From IMG/VR virus record IMGVR_UViG_3300042336_000180, positions 1-24,604 of that record: a stretch of DNA of 24,604 bases. One strand, 5' to 3'. Positions 6,323 to 13,791 of this stretch are shown here, piece by piece. The notes under the pieces were generated by a model. That model worked only from the letters and a program-made list of their open reading frames with translations, ran no database searches and was not told where the DNA came from. Position 1 is the stretch's first letter. Every line of letters begins with the position of its first letter. A program made the translations under genes and the position numbers. Source of the DNA: a virus.

Positions 6323-6810
6323 TGACGCTGGGGATTGATCCGGGGCTGTCTGGCGCGATTGCGATCCTCGAGCGCGACCGGCTGATTCAGGTCTTCGACA
6401 TGCCCACGGTCAGGATCGAGGTCAACGGCAAGGCCAAGCGTCGGATCAGCCCGGAGATGCTGGTCAGCGAGCTGGGCATGTACCGCGACAGCCTGCGCTT
6501 TGCCTGCGTCGAGAAGGTCAACGCGATGCCGGGGCAAGGCGTCAGCAGCATGTTCGCCTTTGGTGAGGCATTCGGCATCATCAAGGGCGTCATGGCGGGG
6601 CTGGGCGTGCCCTGCTTCCTGGCCCCGCCCGCGCAGTGGAAACGCGGGGTCGGGCTGAAGCAAGGCAAAGACGCCAGCCGCGCGCTGGCCGCGCAGATCT
6701 GGCCCGCCCAGGCGGGGGAGTTCTCCCGCGTGAAGGACGATGGTCGCGCCGAGGCCGCGTTGATCGGCCTCTGGGGCTACAGGACCTCTGCGGCCTCCTT
6801 GACCGGTTGA
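6319..6810 (+). CDS. RuvC-like Holliday-junction resolvase
   Basis: This encodes 163 residues starting in an ATGATG at 6319; 6322 is an equally possible start. RuvC hallmarks are present in order: GIDPGLSGAIA with Asp7, CVEKVN with Glu65, a GxxxGxxxG-like central helix (FGEAFGIIKGVMAG) and a C-terminal DDGRAEAALIG with Asp140/141 and Glu145. These supply the acidic metal-binding site. It probably cuts branched DNA formed during phage recombination or replication and completes the recombination operon. Its last 34 bases overlap, on the opposite strand, the 3' end of the late operon's final gene. Confidence 0.85.
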   Translation: MMTLGIDPGLSGAIAILERDRLIQVFDMPTVRIEVNGKAKRRISPEMLVSELGMYRDSLRFACVEKVNAMPGQGVSSMFAFGEAFGIIKGVMAGLGVPCFLAPPAQWKRGVGLKQGKDASRALAAQIWPAQAGEFSRVKDDGRAEAALIGLWGYRTSAASLTG

Positions 6811-6926
6811 GCCTGCGCCGCCTTCTGCATCTCAGCGATCATTGCCGCAACCTCTTGATACGGACGCTGGCCGAGGTATTGCAGGATCGCGTTGGCGAGG
6901 TCGATGGGGAGGGTGATCTCTTTCAT
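6777..6926 (-). CDS. 49-residue phage protein at the end of the late operon
   Basis: This short frame starts at ATG 6926 with AAGAGG upstream and ends at TAG 6777-6779, inside the convergent resolvase gene. The product begins MKEITLPIDLANAILQYLGQ and continues with RPYQEVAAMIAEMQKAA. It is compact and helical, ending in an Ala/Glu-rich segment. Similar small 'LP.DLANA.L.YL..RPY.EV' proteins are familiar beside phage tail-fibre genes, but their function is unknown to me. It lies 8 bases after the tail-fibre stop. A possible stem (GAGGCCG at 6751-6757 with CGGCCTC at 6765-6771) follows its stop but lacks a U tract. Confidence 0.7.
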   Translation of the reverse strand: MKEITLPIDLANAILQYLGQRPYQEVAAMIAEMQKAAQAQPVKEAAEVL

Positions 6927-6934
6927 GGGGCCTC

Positions 6935-8065
6935 TTAGGTCGCGTTGGTGGTGGCGAGCAGGTAGTAGATCGTACCATTGACCTGCATGGCGATCTTGTG
7001 GGTGACGGTCGTGCTGGTAATGCCTGCGTTGGTGACGCCGGAGCCTTCGCAGTAGATGGCGGGGATCGTGTTGCCTGCGCTGCGGTCAACGCTGAATAGT
7101 TGCACCGTGTCTGCGGGGCCGCTCGTCGGTGCCGTGCCGGTGCCGAGGGAGAGGACGCCTGCTGCGCTGGTGCCGAAGGTGGTTGTGTTGAGGCCAAGGT
7201 TGCCGGAGGTGTCGAGGCGCATGCGCTCGGTGTTGCCGGCCAAAAAAACTAGCGGATGCGATGTGATTGTTCCGACATTGCCTTGAGACGATCCGCTGGA
7301 CTGCAATATCGTTACGATGTTGTCATTCGAAGATGCGATTGCAGGGCTTCCAGTACCCGACAAATACGCGTCCAGCTTGTAGGCGGGCGAACGGCCAATC
7401 CCGAGGTTGCCGGAGCCGTCGAGGGTCATGCGGGTCGTGAGGTTGGTGGCGAACGTAATGCCTGCCGCAGTCCCCGTGGTTATGCCAAGCGCGCCCGTAG
7501 ATTGATAGATCGTGTTGGTTACGTCAGTGCCCGCCAACCGCAGCCCGTTGGCAGTGAAGTACGTCCCATCAAACGTCAGCGCAGAGCCGCTGGAAGCGAC
7601 CTTGCTACCATCGAGGAACAGCACGCCGTTTGCCGTTCCAGCCGACAGCGTCGGATTCGCCGTCAGGGTCGCCGCGCCGGTCAGCGTCGTCGTGCCCGTC
7701 ACGGCCAGCGTGGTGGACAGCGTCACCGCAGCAGAGACCCCCAGCGTCCCCGTCACGCTCACCCCTGCGGCCTGCCAGCGCATCACATCGCTCGTCGCCA
7801 CCGCCAGGCGCACATCGTTCGTCCCGGCGCGATACAGGCCTGTTGTCGTCTCCGTCGACCACGCCAGAGCGGGCACCGCAGCCGTCCCCGCGTCCAGGCG
7901 AAGTGGGCCGGTCATGCCGCCCGAGCCTGCCCGCGAGAGCGAGCCGGTCATCTCGGTCGCGACATCGTTGAGGGTCGTGTTGGCCCAAGTCGCCTCGATG
8001 GCCGTGCCGGCAACAACCGGGTTGCCGGCCGGGAGGGTATAGGTTCCAGATCCGTTACGGGGCAT
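6935..8065 (-). CDS. Tail fibre / host-recognition protein
   Basis: This encodes 376 residues from ATG 8065 (AAGGA upstream). The N-terminus (MPRNGSGTYTLPAGNPVVAG, then TWANTTLNDVATEMTGSLSR) has the form common at the virion-attachment end of short-tailed phage fibres. The rest is Thr/Ser/Gly-rich, low in charge and beta-prone, with repeated turns of the type RM.LD.SGNLG (two clear copies, near residues 215 and 280), as in trimeric fibre shafts. No S74 chaperone or lectin domain is seen at its end (HKIAMQVNGTIYYLLATTNAT). The stretch near 7230-7400 is visibly poorer in GC than its surroundings and may be a mosaic insert. It probably binds the host surface. Confidence 0.75.
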   Translation of the reverse strand: MPRNGSGTYTLPAGNPVVAGTAIEATWANTTLNDVATEMTGSLSRAGSGGMTGPLRLDAGTAAVPALAWSTETTTGLYRAGTNDVRLAVATSDVMRWQAAGVSVTGTLGVSAAVTLSTTLAVTGTTTLTGAATLTANPTLSAGTANGVLFLDGSKVASSGSALTFDGTYFTANGLRLAGTDVTNTIYQSTGALGITTGTAAGITFATNLTTRMTLDGSGNLGIGRSPAYKLDAYLSGTGSPAIASSNDNIVTILQSSGSSQGNVGTITSHPLVFLAGNTERMRLDTSGNLGLNTTTFGTSAAGVLSLGTGTAPTSGPADTVQLFSVDRSAGNTIPAIYCEGSGVTNAGITSTTVTHKIAMQVNGTIYYLLATTNAT

Positions 8066-8074
8066 GGGAGTTCC

Positions 8075-9991
8075 TTACTGAGTGACAGCGGCAGCAGGCG
8101 CGCCGCGCAGGATTTGCAACACGCCGGCCTCGGCTGTGGACAGCGGCTGATTGGCTTGCAGCCTGCGCTCGAGCACGCGGAGCAGTTGCTGCGGGTCTTG
8201 CAAGGCCTCGGCCAAGGCGCGGTCGCGGTAGGTGTTGGCGAAGTCGAGCGCCCTGTCGATGACCATCTTGGCGCCCGACCCGGCAGGCCCGCCGGCCATG
8301 CCCGCCACCACATCCCCGACCTGACCGGCAGTTCTTGCCGCCATCAGATCGGACGCGGTGTTGCTGCCGCCGCCTGCGGTGGCCGACCGCTTGACCGCTT
8401 GAACGATGCCCTGCTGCCGCAAGGCACCCAGCACGTTCCCGAGTCTTGCCGCCGCAGCCGGGTCGAGGACCATCTCGCCGCGCGGGCCGCGAGCGACGTC
8501 CATGGCACGCCCCAGGCCGGCCTCGGTGATCTTGGGCACATCACCCAAGACGTCAGCCGCAACGCCGCGCACCCGGCCGGTCTCGGGATCGACGAACGCG
8601 CCCCTGACCTTGCTTGCTGCCTGCGAGGATCGGACGATGTCGCTGTCGCGCTTGTACGCGTTGACGGCGCCCTGCCAGCGGTTGTTGGTCGCGTTGTTGA
8701 GCAGGTCATCGATCCTGTTGATCGTGCTGATCGTGGCGGCGCTATCCCGAGGTGCCGCCTGATAACTGTTCTGCGGAATCATCGGGGGCTTTTGTGCGAG
8801 GTTGGCCCGGATGGTCGCGAGGTTCTCAGGGCGGAAGTCTGGCCCGAGCCTGTCGATCTCATCGGCAATCGTTGTCAGCATCCCTCGCACGGCCGGGTTG
8901 CTGGACTCTGCCGATCGCATGGCGGTATCAAGACCGGCCCGGAAATCGGACAGGTTCCGCGCGAACGTGGGCTCGTTGATTGACCCCATCGCCTGGTTGA
9001 GCATCGTCTGATAGTTGGAGCCGCGCAACGCCTTGCGCTGCCCGATCTGCGTGGCACCGCCAGTGGCCCCCATCAGTTCGTCTGCGACCGCGCGGGCCTG
9101 CGCTTGATCGAAATCGTACCAATTCGCCCCGCTGCGGGCGCGAGAGCCTGCCTCGAGCCGCGCCAGTTGCGGGTCGCTCAGTTGGGCGGCAGCAGACAGC
9201 GGGATCGGGCCCCGCTGGCCCGGCGGTTGAGCCCTCAGGCGATCAATCGTCTGCCGCAGCACCGCCGCCTCGTCTGCGGCGCCCTCGCCCAGCCCTGCGG
9301 CGATCTGCTGCCCCGCGCGGCCAGCGCCGCCGCCAGGCGTGACCATGCTGTACACGCCGCGGCCGGCGACCGCCGCGCCAGGCAGCACGCTCGACGCCGC
9401 AGCGCCCATCAGCACGTTATTCAACCTGCTCTCGTCGTTGGCCAGAGGGTTGAGTGCGCCAGCCACGCCGCCAGCCAGCGCGCCCTCGCCGACCGCGCCC
9501 GCCGTGCCCAGCCGCGCCGGGACCCGCGCCGCGACCTGCCCGCCGCGCATCATCTGCACCGCGCGCGGCAACGCCATCGCCGCTCCCGTGTACGCACCGA
9601 CAGGGACCGCCATCAATGGCGCGGCCTCTCCGGCGAATTGCAGCGCAGAGCCGCCCGTTGGCATCCAGCTCGGCAGCGTCCCGGTGTCGCTGGCCTGTGC
9701 GAGCGCCTGCTTGACCCCCCGCGAGCGCGCGACCTCCCGGCGACTCTCGTCGGTCGCCCCGCCCAGCAACTGCTGGATGCCCTGCCGCAGCGTGTCAACG
9801 CCCGCGCCGGCCTGGATCGCCGCCCGCGTGTACCACGGCTGATCGGCCAGCGTCATGCTCGCCGCCGTGCGGTTCATCCACTCCTGCGACGGGGGCGCCC
9901 CGCCTCGGCCGAGGCGGCGCATCAACTCCCGCTGGGTGATGCCCTCGGGGACATTCTTGACGATCGTGCCGTCTTCGAGCCTGACGTCCAT
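8075..9991 (-). CDS. Large internal virion / DNA-ejection protein candidate
   Basis: This encodes 638 residues. It starts with VRLEDGTIVKNVPEGITQ, a short domain often found at the front of phage internal or ejection proteins. Residues about 110-230 hold several Gly/Ala-rich hydrophobic segments (e.g. GEGALAGGVAGAL, VLMGAAASSVLPGAAVAGRG) that could enter a membrane. The remainder is long, helical and Arg/Ala/Asp-rich. Size and position between tail and fibre genes resemble the internal virion proteins of T7/P22-like phages that exit the head to form a channel. No lytic transglycosylase motif was found. The assignment rests on composition and context. Confidence 0.6.
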   Translation of the reverse strand: MDVRLEDGTIVKNVPEGITQRELMRRLGRGGAPPSQEWMNRTAASMTLADQPWYTRAAIQAGAGVDTLRQGIQQLLGGATDESRREVARSRGVKQALAQASDTGTLPSWMPTGGSALQFAGEAAPLMAVPVGAYTGAAMALPRAVQMMRGGQVAARVPARLGTAGAVGEGALAGGVAGALNPLANDESRLNNVLMGAAASSVLPGAAVAGRGVYSMVTPGGGAGRAGQQIAAGLGEGAADEAAVLRQTIDRLRAQPPGQRGPIPLSAAAQLSDPQLARLEAGSRARSGANWYDFDQAQARAVADELMGATGGATQIGQRKALRGSNYQTMLNQAMGSINEPTFARNLSDFRAGLDTAMRSAESSNPAVRGMLTTIADEIDRLGPDFRPENLATIRANLAQKPPMIPQNSYQAAPRDSAATISTINRIDDLLNNATNNRWQGAVNAYKRDSDIVRSSQAASKVRGAFVDPETGRVRGVAADVLGDVPKITEAGLGRAMDVARGPRGEMVLDPAAAARLGNVLGALRQQGIVQAVKRSATAGGGSNTASDLMAARTAGQVGDVVAGMAGGPAGSGAKMVIDRALDFANTYRDRALAEALQDPQQLLRVLERRLQANQPLSTAEAGVLQILRGAPAAAVTQ

Positions 9992-9999
9992 TGTTCAGC

Positions 10000-11094
10000 C
10001 TATTTCGGGAGCGTGTTGAAATCGACAACACCCGGCGCCCCGGCGCCTGGCGAGCTGGGCAGCACATCCTCGACCCGCAGCCCTTGCCGCTGGGCGACGC
10101 CTCGGTAGAAGTCGTTCAGGGCAGAGCGCCGGTCACCGGCCCCGGAGTAGAGGCTGCTTGCGACTTGCCGCATGCTCGCCAGTTGCGCCGGCGAAATCCT
10201 TGCGCCGGTCCTGATGCGCTCCGGGATCTGCGAGAGCGAATCCATCAGCCCCCGCGCGTTGGCGATAAGCGCGTACTCGGACTCCCGCACGACAGACTCG
10301 GGATCGAGCAGCTTGCCGAAGGCGAAGATCAGGGATACCTGCTTCGTGGGGTCTCTGACGATCGTCGGATCGTTCAGTAACGAGGTGACTGTCTCAGCAT
10401 GGCGCACGCCCTCGGCGACCTTGTCTGCGCGGCGCGTGTATTCGTTGCGCAAGGTCGTTGCCTGCTGGAATCGGCGGTTGTCAGCGGCGGAATCGCGCGC
10501 CCCGCCAACGGCATCGGCGGCAGAGCGTGCCGCTGCCCTTGCGTCAACCCCGGCCTGCATGATTCCGAGGCGTCCGAGGCCCAGTTCGCGCTTCAAGCCC
10601 TCTTCGCGCTCGGCTTGCTCTGCCCGCAGGCGCCTGGCCTCGCGTGAATCGATGACCCTTTCGACCTGCCCGATCCGACGATCCAGCGCCCCCGCCTGGC
10701 GCTCTTGGGCCTGCATCGGGTCGCGCACGAAGTCGCCCGTAGGCGTCAGGATGCCGCCGCCGACCTTCATGGGCTGCTGCGCTGCCTCGGCGCGGCGCAG
10801 GAGCTTGGTCTGGAGCGGCTGGAAGCCCTCGCCTGCATACTGCGCCGCCAGCGCGTTCAGGAGCGCGCCTTGGCCCATCTCGCCCTGCTGGCGGGCGAAG
10901 GCCTGCATCGCGCTCATGTCGGGCTGTTGCTGCTCCAGCGCAGTGCGCTGGCGCATCAGCTCCTCGAGCTGCGCCTCGGGGTCGTACCCGCCCCGCGCCT
11001 GAGCGGGCATCGCTGTCCCCATCGCCTGCGGCAGCATGCGCCGGCGGGCGGCGAAGTCTTCCGCAAACGTGTTGCCGTAGATTGGTTCAGCCAT
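10000..11094 (-). CDS. Coiled-coil internal virion protein candidate
   Basis: This encodes 364 residues from ATG 11094, one base after the upstream stop. It is rich in Gln, Arg, Ala and Glu with long predicted helices: residues 38-75 (QLEELMRQRTALEQQ), 125-175 (REARRLRAEQAEREEGLKRE) and 195-240. The C-terminal part (SEYALIANARGLMDSLSQIP, then a GARISPAQLASMRQVA segment) resembles phage proteins found next to ejection proteins. There is no signal peptide or membrane segment. It is probably part of the internal core with its two neighbours. The function is inferred from position and composition. Confidence 0.55.
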   Translation of the reverse strand: MAEPIYGNTFAEDFAARRRMLPQAMGTAMPAQARGGYDPEAQLEELMRQRTALEQQQPDMSAMQAFARQQGEMGQGALLNALAAQYAGEGFQPLQTKLLRRAEAAQQPMKVGGGILTPTGDFVRDPMQAQERQAGALDRRIGQVERVIDSREARRLRAEQAEREEGLKRELGLGRLGIMQAGVDARAAARSAADAVGGARDSAADNRRFQQATTLRNEYTRRADKVAEGVRHAETVTSLLNDPTIVRDPTKQVSLIFAFGKLLDPESVVRESEYALIANARGLMDSLSQIPERIRTGARISPAQLASMRQVASSLYSGAGDRRSALNDFYRGVAQRQGLRVEDVLPSSPGAGAPGVVDFNTLPK

Positions 11095-11095
11095 G

Positions 11096-11467
11096 TCAGA
11101 AATCCGAGTAGTCGGTAATCTCGCCAGTAGCGCCAGGGATGGCAGGCATGCCGATGGGCATCTTCGCGCCGCCCTGACGACGACGGCGCAGGTCCTCGAG
11201 CATCTGCCGCTGGCGCTCGCTCATGCCGGCCATGCCCTTATCCTGCTGGCCCTGCGCCTGCCCTGCCATGTAGCCTTGGCCGAGTTGCGAGGCGTACTGC
11301 ACCATCGACGGCGGGACGTAGTGCTTGCCGATCATCTGCCCCTCCGGGGCCTGCATGGCCTTCCCGCGCAGGGCGGTGATCATCTCCTGCCGGCGGCGCA
11401 TGTCCTGCACCTCGGGCTGCATCGAGCCCATGCCGAGCAGGTAATCGAACATCAGTTCATCGTTCAT
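11096..11467 (-). CDS. Met/Gln-rich virion-module protein of unknown function
   Basis: This encodes 123 residues from ATG 11467, which shares a base with the upstream TGA (TGATG). A GTG at 11470 is an alternative. It is rich in Met, Gln and Arg (MRRRQEMITALRGKAMQAPE, AGQAQGQQDKGMAGMSERQR), with a central RQRQMLEDLRRRRQGG helix and a short acidic end (EITDYSDF). Nothing catalytic is visible. It lies between the S74-tailed protein and the coiled-coil protein with 1-base spacing, suggesting joint translation and perhaps a shared structural role. Confidence 0.6.
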   Translation of the reverse strand: MNDELMFDYLLGMGSMQPEVQDMRRRQEMITALRGKAMQAPEGQMIGKHYVPPSMVQYASQLGQGYMAGQAQGQQDKGMAGMSERQRQMLEDLRRRRQGGAKMPIGMPAIPGATGEITDYSDF

Positions 11468-12870
11468 CACAGACCCCCGTAGTTCACCATGAGGTAACCG
11501 CTCGCGTGGCGCTTGACCAAGTCAGGCCGCACGCGCTCGACCTCCTGCGCGATCACGCCGCGCTGCGGCACCCCGTCCATCGTGTAGTCGTAGATGCCCA
11601 CGCCGATCGGGTGCGTGCCGACTTGCCTGATGTTGTCTTTCAGGCGGCGATCGGAGAACATGAACGCCGACGCGGCCGGGTTGCTCAACGCTGAAGAGCC
11701 AAGGCTGAACAGCCCGCCCATTGCGTTGGCGTTCTGCGCCTGCTGGGCGTTGTAGGCCCCGAGTTGCGCGTCGTAGCCCATCTGCGTTGCCCCGAGCAGG
11801 TTAGGCGTCTCTGACCTCTGGGCTGTGTTGAACGACGGCATCTGCGGCATCGACACCTGTTGCCCACTCAGCAGCGCGTTCATCTCGTTCAGGCTCATGC
11901 CGCGGCGCTGGGCCTCCTCGGCGATAGCCTGCTGGCGCAGTTGGTTCTGGAACCCTGCCGCCTGCTGGTTGATCCCGAACTGCTGCCCTGCGGCCTGGTT
12001 GGCCGCTTGCATGCGCGCGAGATCGAGCGCCTGCGCCTGCCCGAGGGCCTGATTCTGGAACTGCGCGCCAGACAGGCCCTGACCGAATGCCTGCCCTGCG
12101 GCCTGGTTGGCGAACTGTCCCGCGCCGACGTCTTCTTGGAAGCCCTGCTGCCGCGCGCCCATCTGCATGTTGAACAGCCGCTGGGCCTCTTGGCCGGCCA
12201 TGTCGAGCGCGTTGTACCGCTCGCCCGCCTGGCGCATCTGGAGCTCGTCGAGCGCCCGCTTGTAGCCTTCCGTTCCGACCTGGAAGCCTTGGTTGGAGAG
12301 CTGCGTCTCCATGGCGTTCTGCTGGCGCTCGTGGACCGGCACCATCCGCTCCATGAGCGACCGGGCGACCGTGTCGCGGTAGGATGAGTCGATCTGCGGC
12401 AGGGCCGGGTTGTCACCCATCGCCAATTGCCGCTGGATGTCCTGCTGCTGGACGTTCGACTGCATCCCCGGCACATAGTCGGTCGTGCCCGTCTCCAGTT
12501 GCGCAGGCCCGCCCAGCGCGGCGCGCTCGGGCAGGCTCTGCCACGGGAACTGCTGCCCGTACTCATCGGCCACGCGGCCCATGAATCCGCCGGCGAGCTG
12601 GCTGCGGCCGAGCTGCGTGCCGATCTGCGCGTCGAGCGCCGATTGCAGGCCGGGTGCGAGCTGCGTCGATTGCGTCCACTGCGTCACGGGCTGGCCCGAC
12701 GCAGGGTCGGTGATCGCTCGCGTGTTCCAGGTCGTCGAGCCGAACGGCGAGTATTGCTCTGGCCGGTTGGCGAAATTCTGGACGTCGGTCAGTTCACGCG
12801 AGGCCGCTGCCTGCGCGTTGGCCGCGCCGACGTAGTCCGGTGCTGGAGGTGCGCTACCCTTGCCGCCCAT
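11467..12870 (-). CDS. Gln/Ala-rich virion protein with C-terminal S74 intramolecular chaperone
   Basis: This encodes 467 residues; ATG 12870 has AAGGGA upstream. The N-terminus MGGKGSAPPAPDYVGAANAQ, followed by a YSPFGSTTW segment, is a familiar phage structural start. The middle (200-370) is extremely Gln/Ala/Gly-rich with short repeats such as QAAGQ.FG and ALGQAQALDLARMQAANQA. The last 62 residues form an endosialidase-type chaperone (Peptidase_S74): SDRRLKDNIRQ from Ser406, then RGVIAQEVERVRPDLV and YLMVNYGGL. S74 domains trimerise their carrier and usually cut themselves off before the Ser. The carrier here looks more like an internal or tail-core protein than a beta-rich fibre, which is unusual. 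Confidence 0.75.
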   Translation of the reverse strand: MGGKGSAPPAPDYVGAANAQAAASRELTDVQNFANRPEQYSPFGSTTWNTRAITDPASGQPVTQWTQSTQLAPGLQSALDAQIGTQLGRSQLAGGFMGRVADEYGQQFPWQSLPERAALGGPAQLETGTTDYVPGMQSNVQQQDIQRQLAMGDNPALPQIDSSYRDTVARSLMERMVPVHERQQNAMETQLSNQGFQVGTEGYKRALDELQMRQAGERYNALDMAGQEAQRLFNMQMGARQQGFQEDVGAGQFANQAAGQAFGQGLSGAQFQNQALGQAQALDLARMQAANQAAGQQFGINQQAAGFQNQLRQQAIAEEAQRRGMSLNEMNALLSGQQVSMPQMPSFNTAQRSETPNLLGATQMGYDAQLGAYNAQQAQNANAMGGLFSLGSSALSNPAASAFMFSDRRLKDNIRQVGTHPIGVGIYDYTMDGVPQRGVIAQEVERVRPDLVKRHASGYLMVNYGGL

Positions 12871-13276
12871 GATTCGTCCCTTTCAACCAGCGGCAATCGT
12901 CGTGCCGCATTTCAAAGATGATGCTGTCGCAGGTCTCACCGATGCGCTTGAATCCGAGCCGGTCGTTGAGATTCAGCGCCTCCGCGTTCTGCTTGCTGGT
13001 GAGTCCGTAGACTGCTTCCCTGCCTGTTTCGATGAAGGCGTATGCAAACACTGCCTTGAGAAGCGTCCGGTTGAGGCTGTGCGCCGAGTCGAGCGCGACA
13101 TGCATCCATGCAGACTTTTCCGACCACCCGTTAAAGCCCACCGCGCCCGCGATCTCGCCATCTTGGCGCATGATGCCGATGCACCGCAGGTCGGTCGACC
13201 ATGACAGCATCGTGCGCTTGCGTAACCAGTTCCACAGGACAGGTTCTTCATCAGGCTTGTCGGTGGCGAGCAGCAT
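12854..13276 (-). CDS. GNAT-family N-acetyltransferase
   Basis: This encodes 140 residues from ATG 13276, sharing a base with the upstream TGA. The GNAT fold is suggested by a central GEIAGAVGFNGWSEKSAWMH beta pair, a following helix region with LLKAVFAYAFIETG, and the C-terminal signature ALNLNDRLGFKRIGE (N..A..L....GF...G). It would transfer an acetyl group from acetyl-CoA to an amine; the substrate is unknown. Its 3' end overlaps the S74-tailed protein's start by 17 bases. Phages of this layout often keep an acetyltransferase among tail genes, so it may modify a virion or host protein made late. Confidence 0.75.
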   Translation of the reverse strand: MLLATDKPDEEPVLWNWLRKRTMLSWSTDLRCIGIMRQDGEIAGAVGFNGWSEKSAWMHVALDSAHSLNRTLLKAVFAYAFIETGREAVYGLTSKQNAEALNLNDRLGFKRIGETCDSIIFEMRHDDCRWLKGTNHGRQG

Positions 13277-13791
13277 CAGTCGCTGCTCTGGTGGTCGCGG
13301 AAATTGCCGAAGGAATAGCCGTAGTCGGGGTCTCCTTGAGCAATCCAGCGACCGTACTCATCCACATAAGAGCCGTCGGGGCCGACGGTTCCGGGCGCGG
13401 GCGGCGCGGGCGGCGCCGGCGGCGGGGCGACGTAGTCCTGCGCCGGCGCGAATTGCGGCACAGGCATCAGGTTGCCCGTCATCTGCGGCTGCATCGGCTG
13501 CGAGCTCGGCTGCGTCATCGGGTTGCCGTTCATTGACGGGCGCGAACTTCTGAGCAGGTTGAAAAACCGGCTAAAATCCCCCGGCGCTTGCGCGGCGCCT
13601 TGAGCGGGCGCGAACGACGGCGGCGTCATCAGGTTCCCGAACGACGAGGTGCCACCGAACGACATCGGCGAGCCTTGCCGCGCCGGGGCGTTAGGCGTCA
13701 TCGTCATGCCGGGAACGCTCACGCCAGACGCATTGCCGCCACCGCGCAGGGCGGCGATCAGACCGGATTGGTAAGCAGGGGCCTCGGCCAT
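13276..13791 (-). CDS. Pro/Met-rich protein of the tail gene cluster, unknown function
   Basis: This encodes 171 residues. ATG 13791 is chosen because it shares a base with the upstream stop and has GGTGGAG before it; the longer frame to 14394 is out-of-phase read-through of the tail gene. The product is low in complexity: PAYQSGLIAALRGGGNASGV at the start, a QPSSQPMQPQMTGNLMP section, a PPPAPPAPPAPG run (about 130-141) and an aromatic/acidic end (GDPDYGYSFGNFRDHQSSD). It is mostly disordered in appearance. A linker or scaffold role near the tail is possible, with no direct evidence. Confidence 0.6.
   Translation of the reverse strand: MAEAPAYQSGLIAALRGGGNASGVSVPGMTMTPNAPARQGSPMSFGGTSSFGNLMTPPSFAPAQGAAQAPGDFSRFFNLLRSSRPSMNGNPMTQPSSQPMQPQMTGNLMPVPQFAPAQDYVAPPPAPPAPPAPGTVGPDGSYVDEYGRWIAQGDPDYGYSFGNFRDHQSSD

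Noticed and set aside
6751-6771. GAGGCCG/CGGCCTC stem as a terminator for the late operon
   Set aside because: There is no U tract on either strand and it lies in resolvase coding sequence, so it is not listed as a feature.
6935-8065. Diversity-generating retroelement target in the fibre gene
   Set aside because: No C-type lectin end, no template/variable repeat pair and no reverse transcriptase in the window.
7256-8983. 575-residue plus-strand open frame opposite the tail-fibre and internal-protein genes
   Set aside because: Arg/Gly/His-rich shadow with no motif; the minus-strand genes are recognisable.
9104-10108. 334-residue plus-strand open frame
   Set aside because: Low-complexity Arg/Ala shadow of the 638-residue minus-strand gene.
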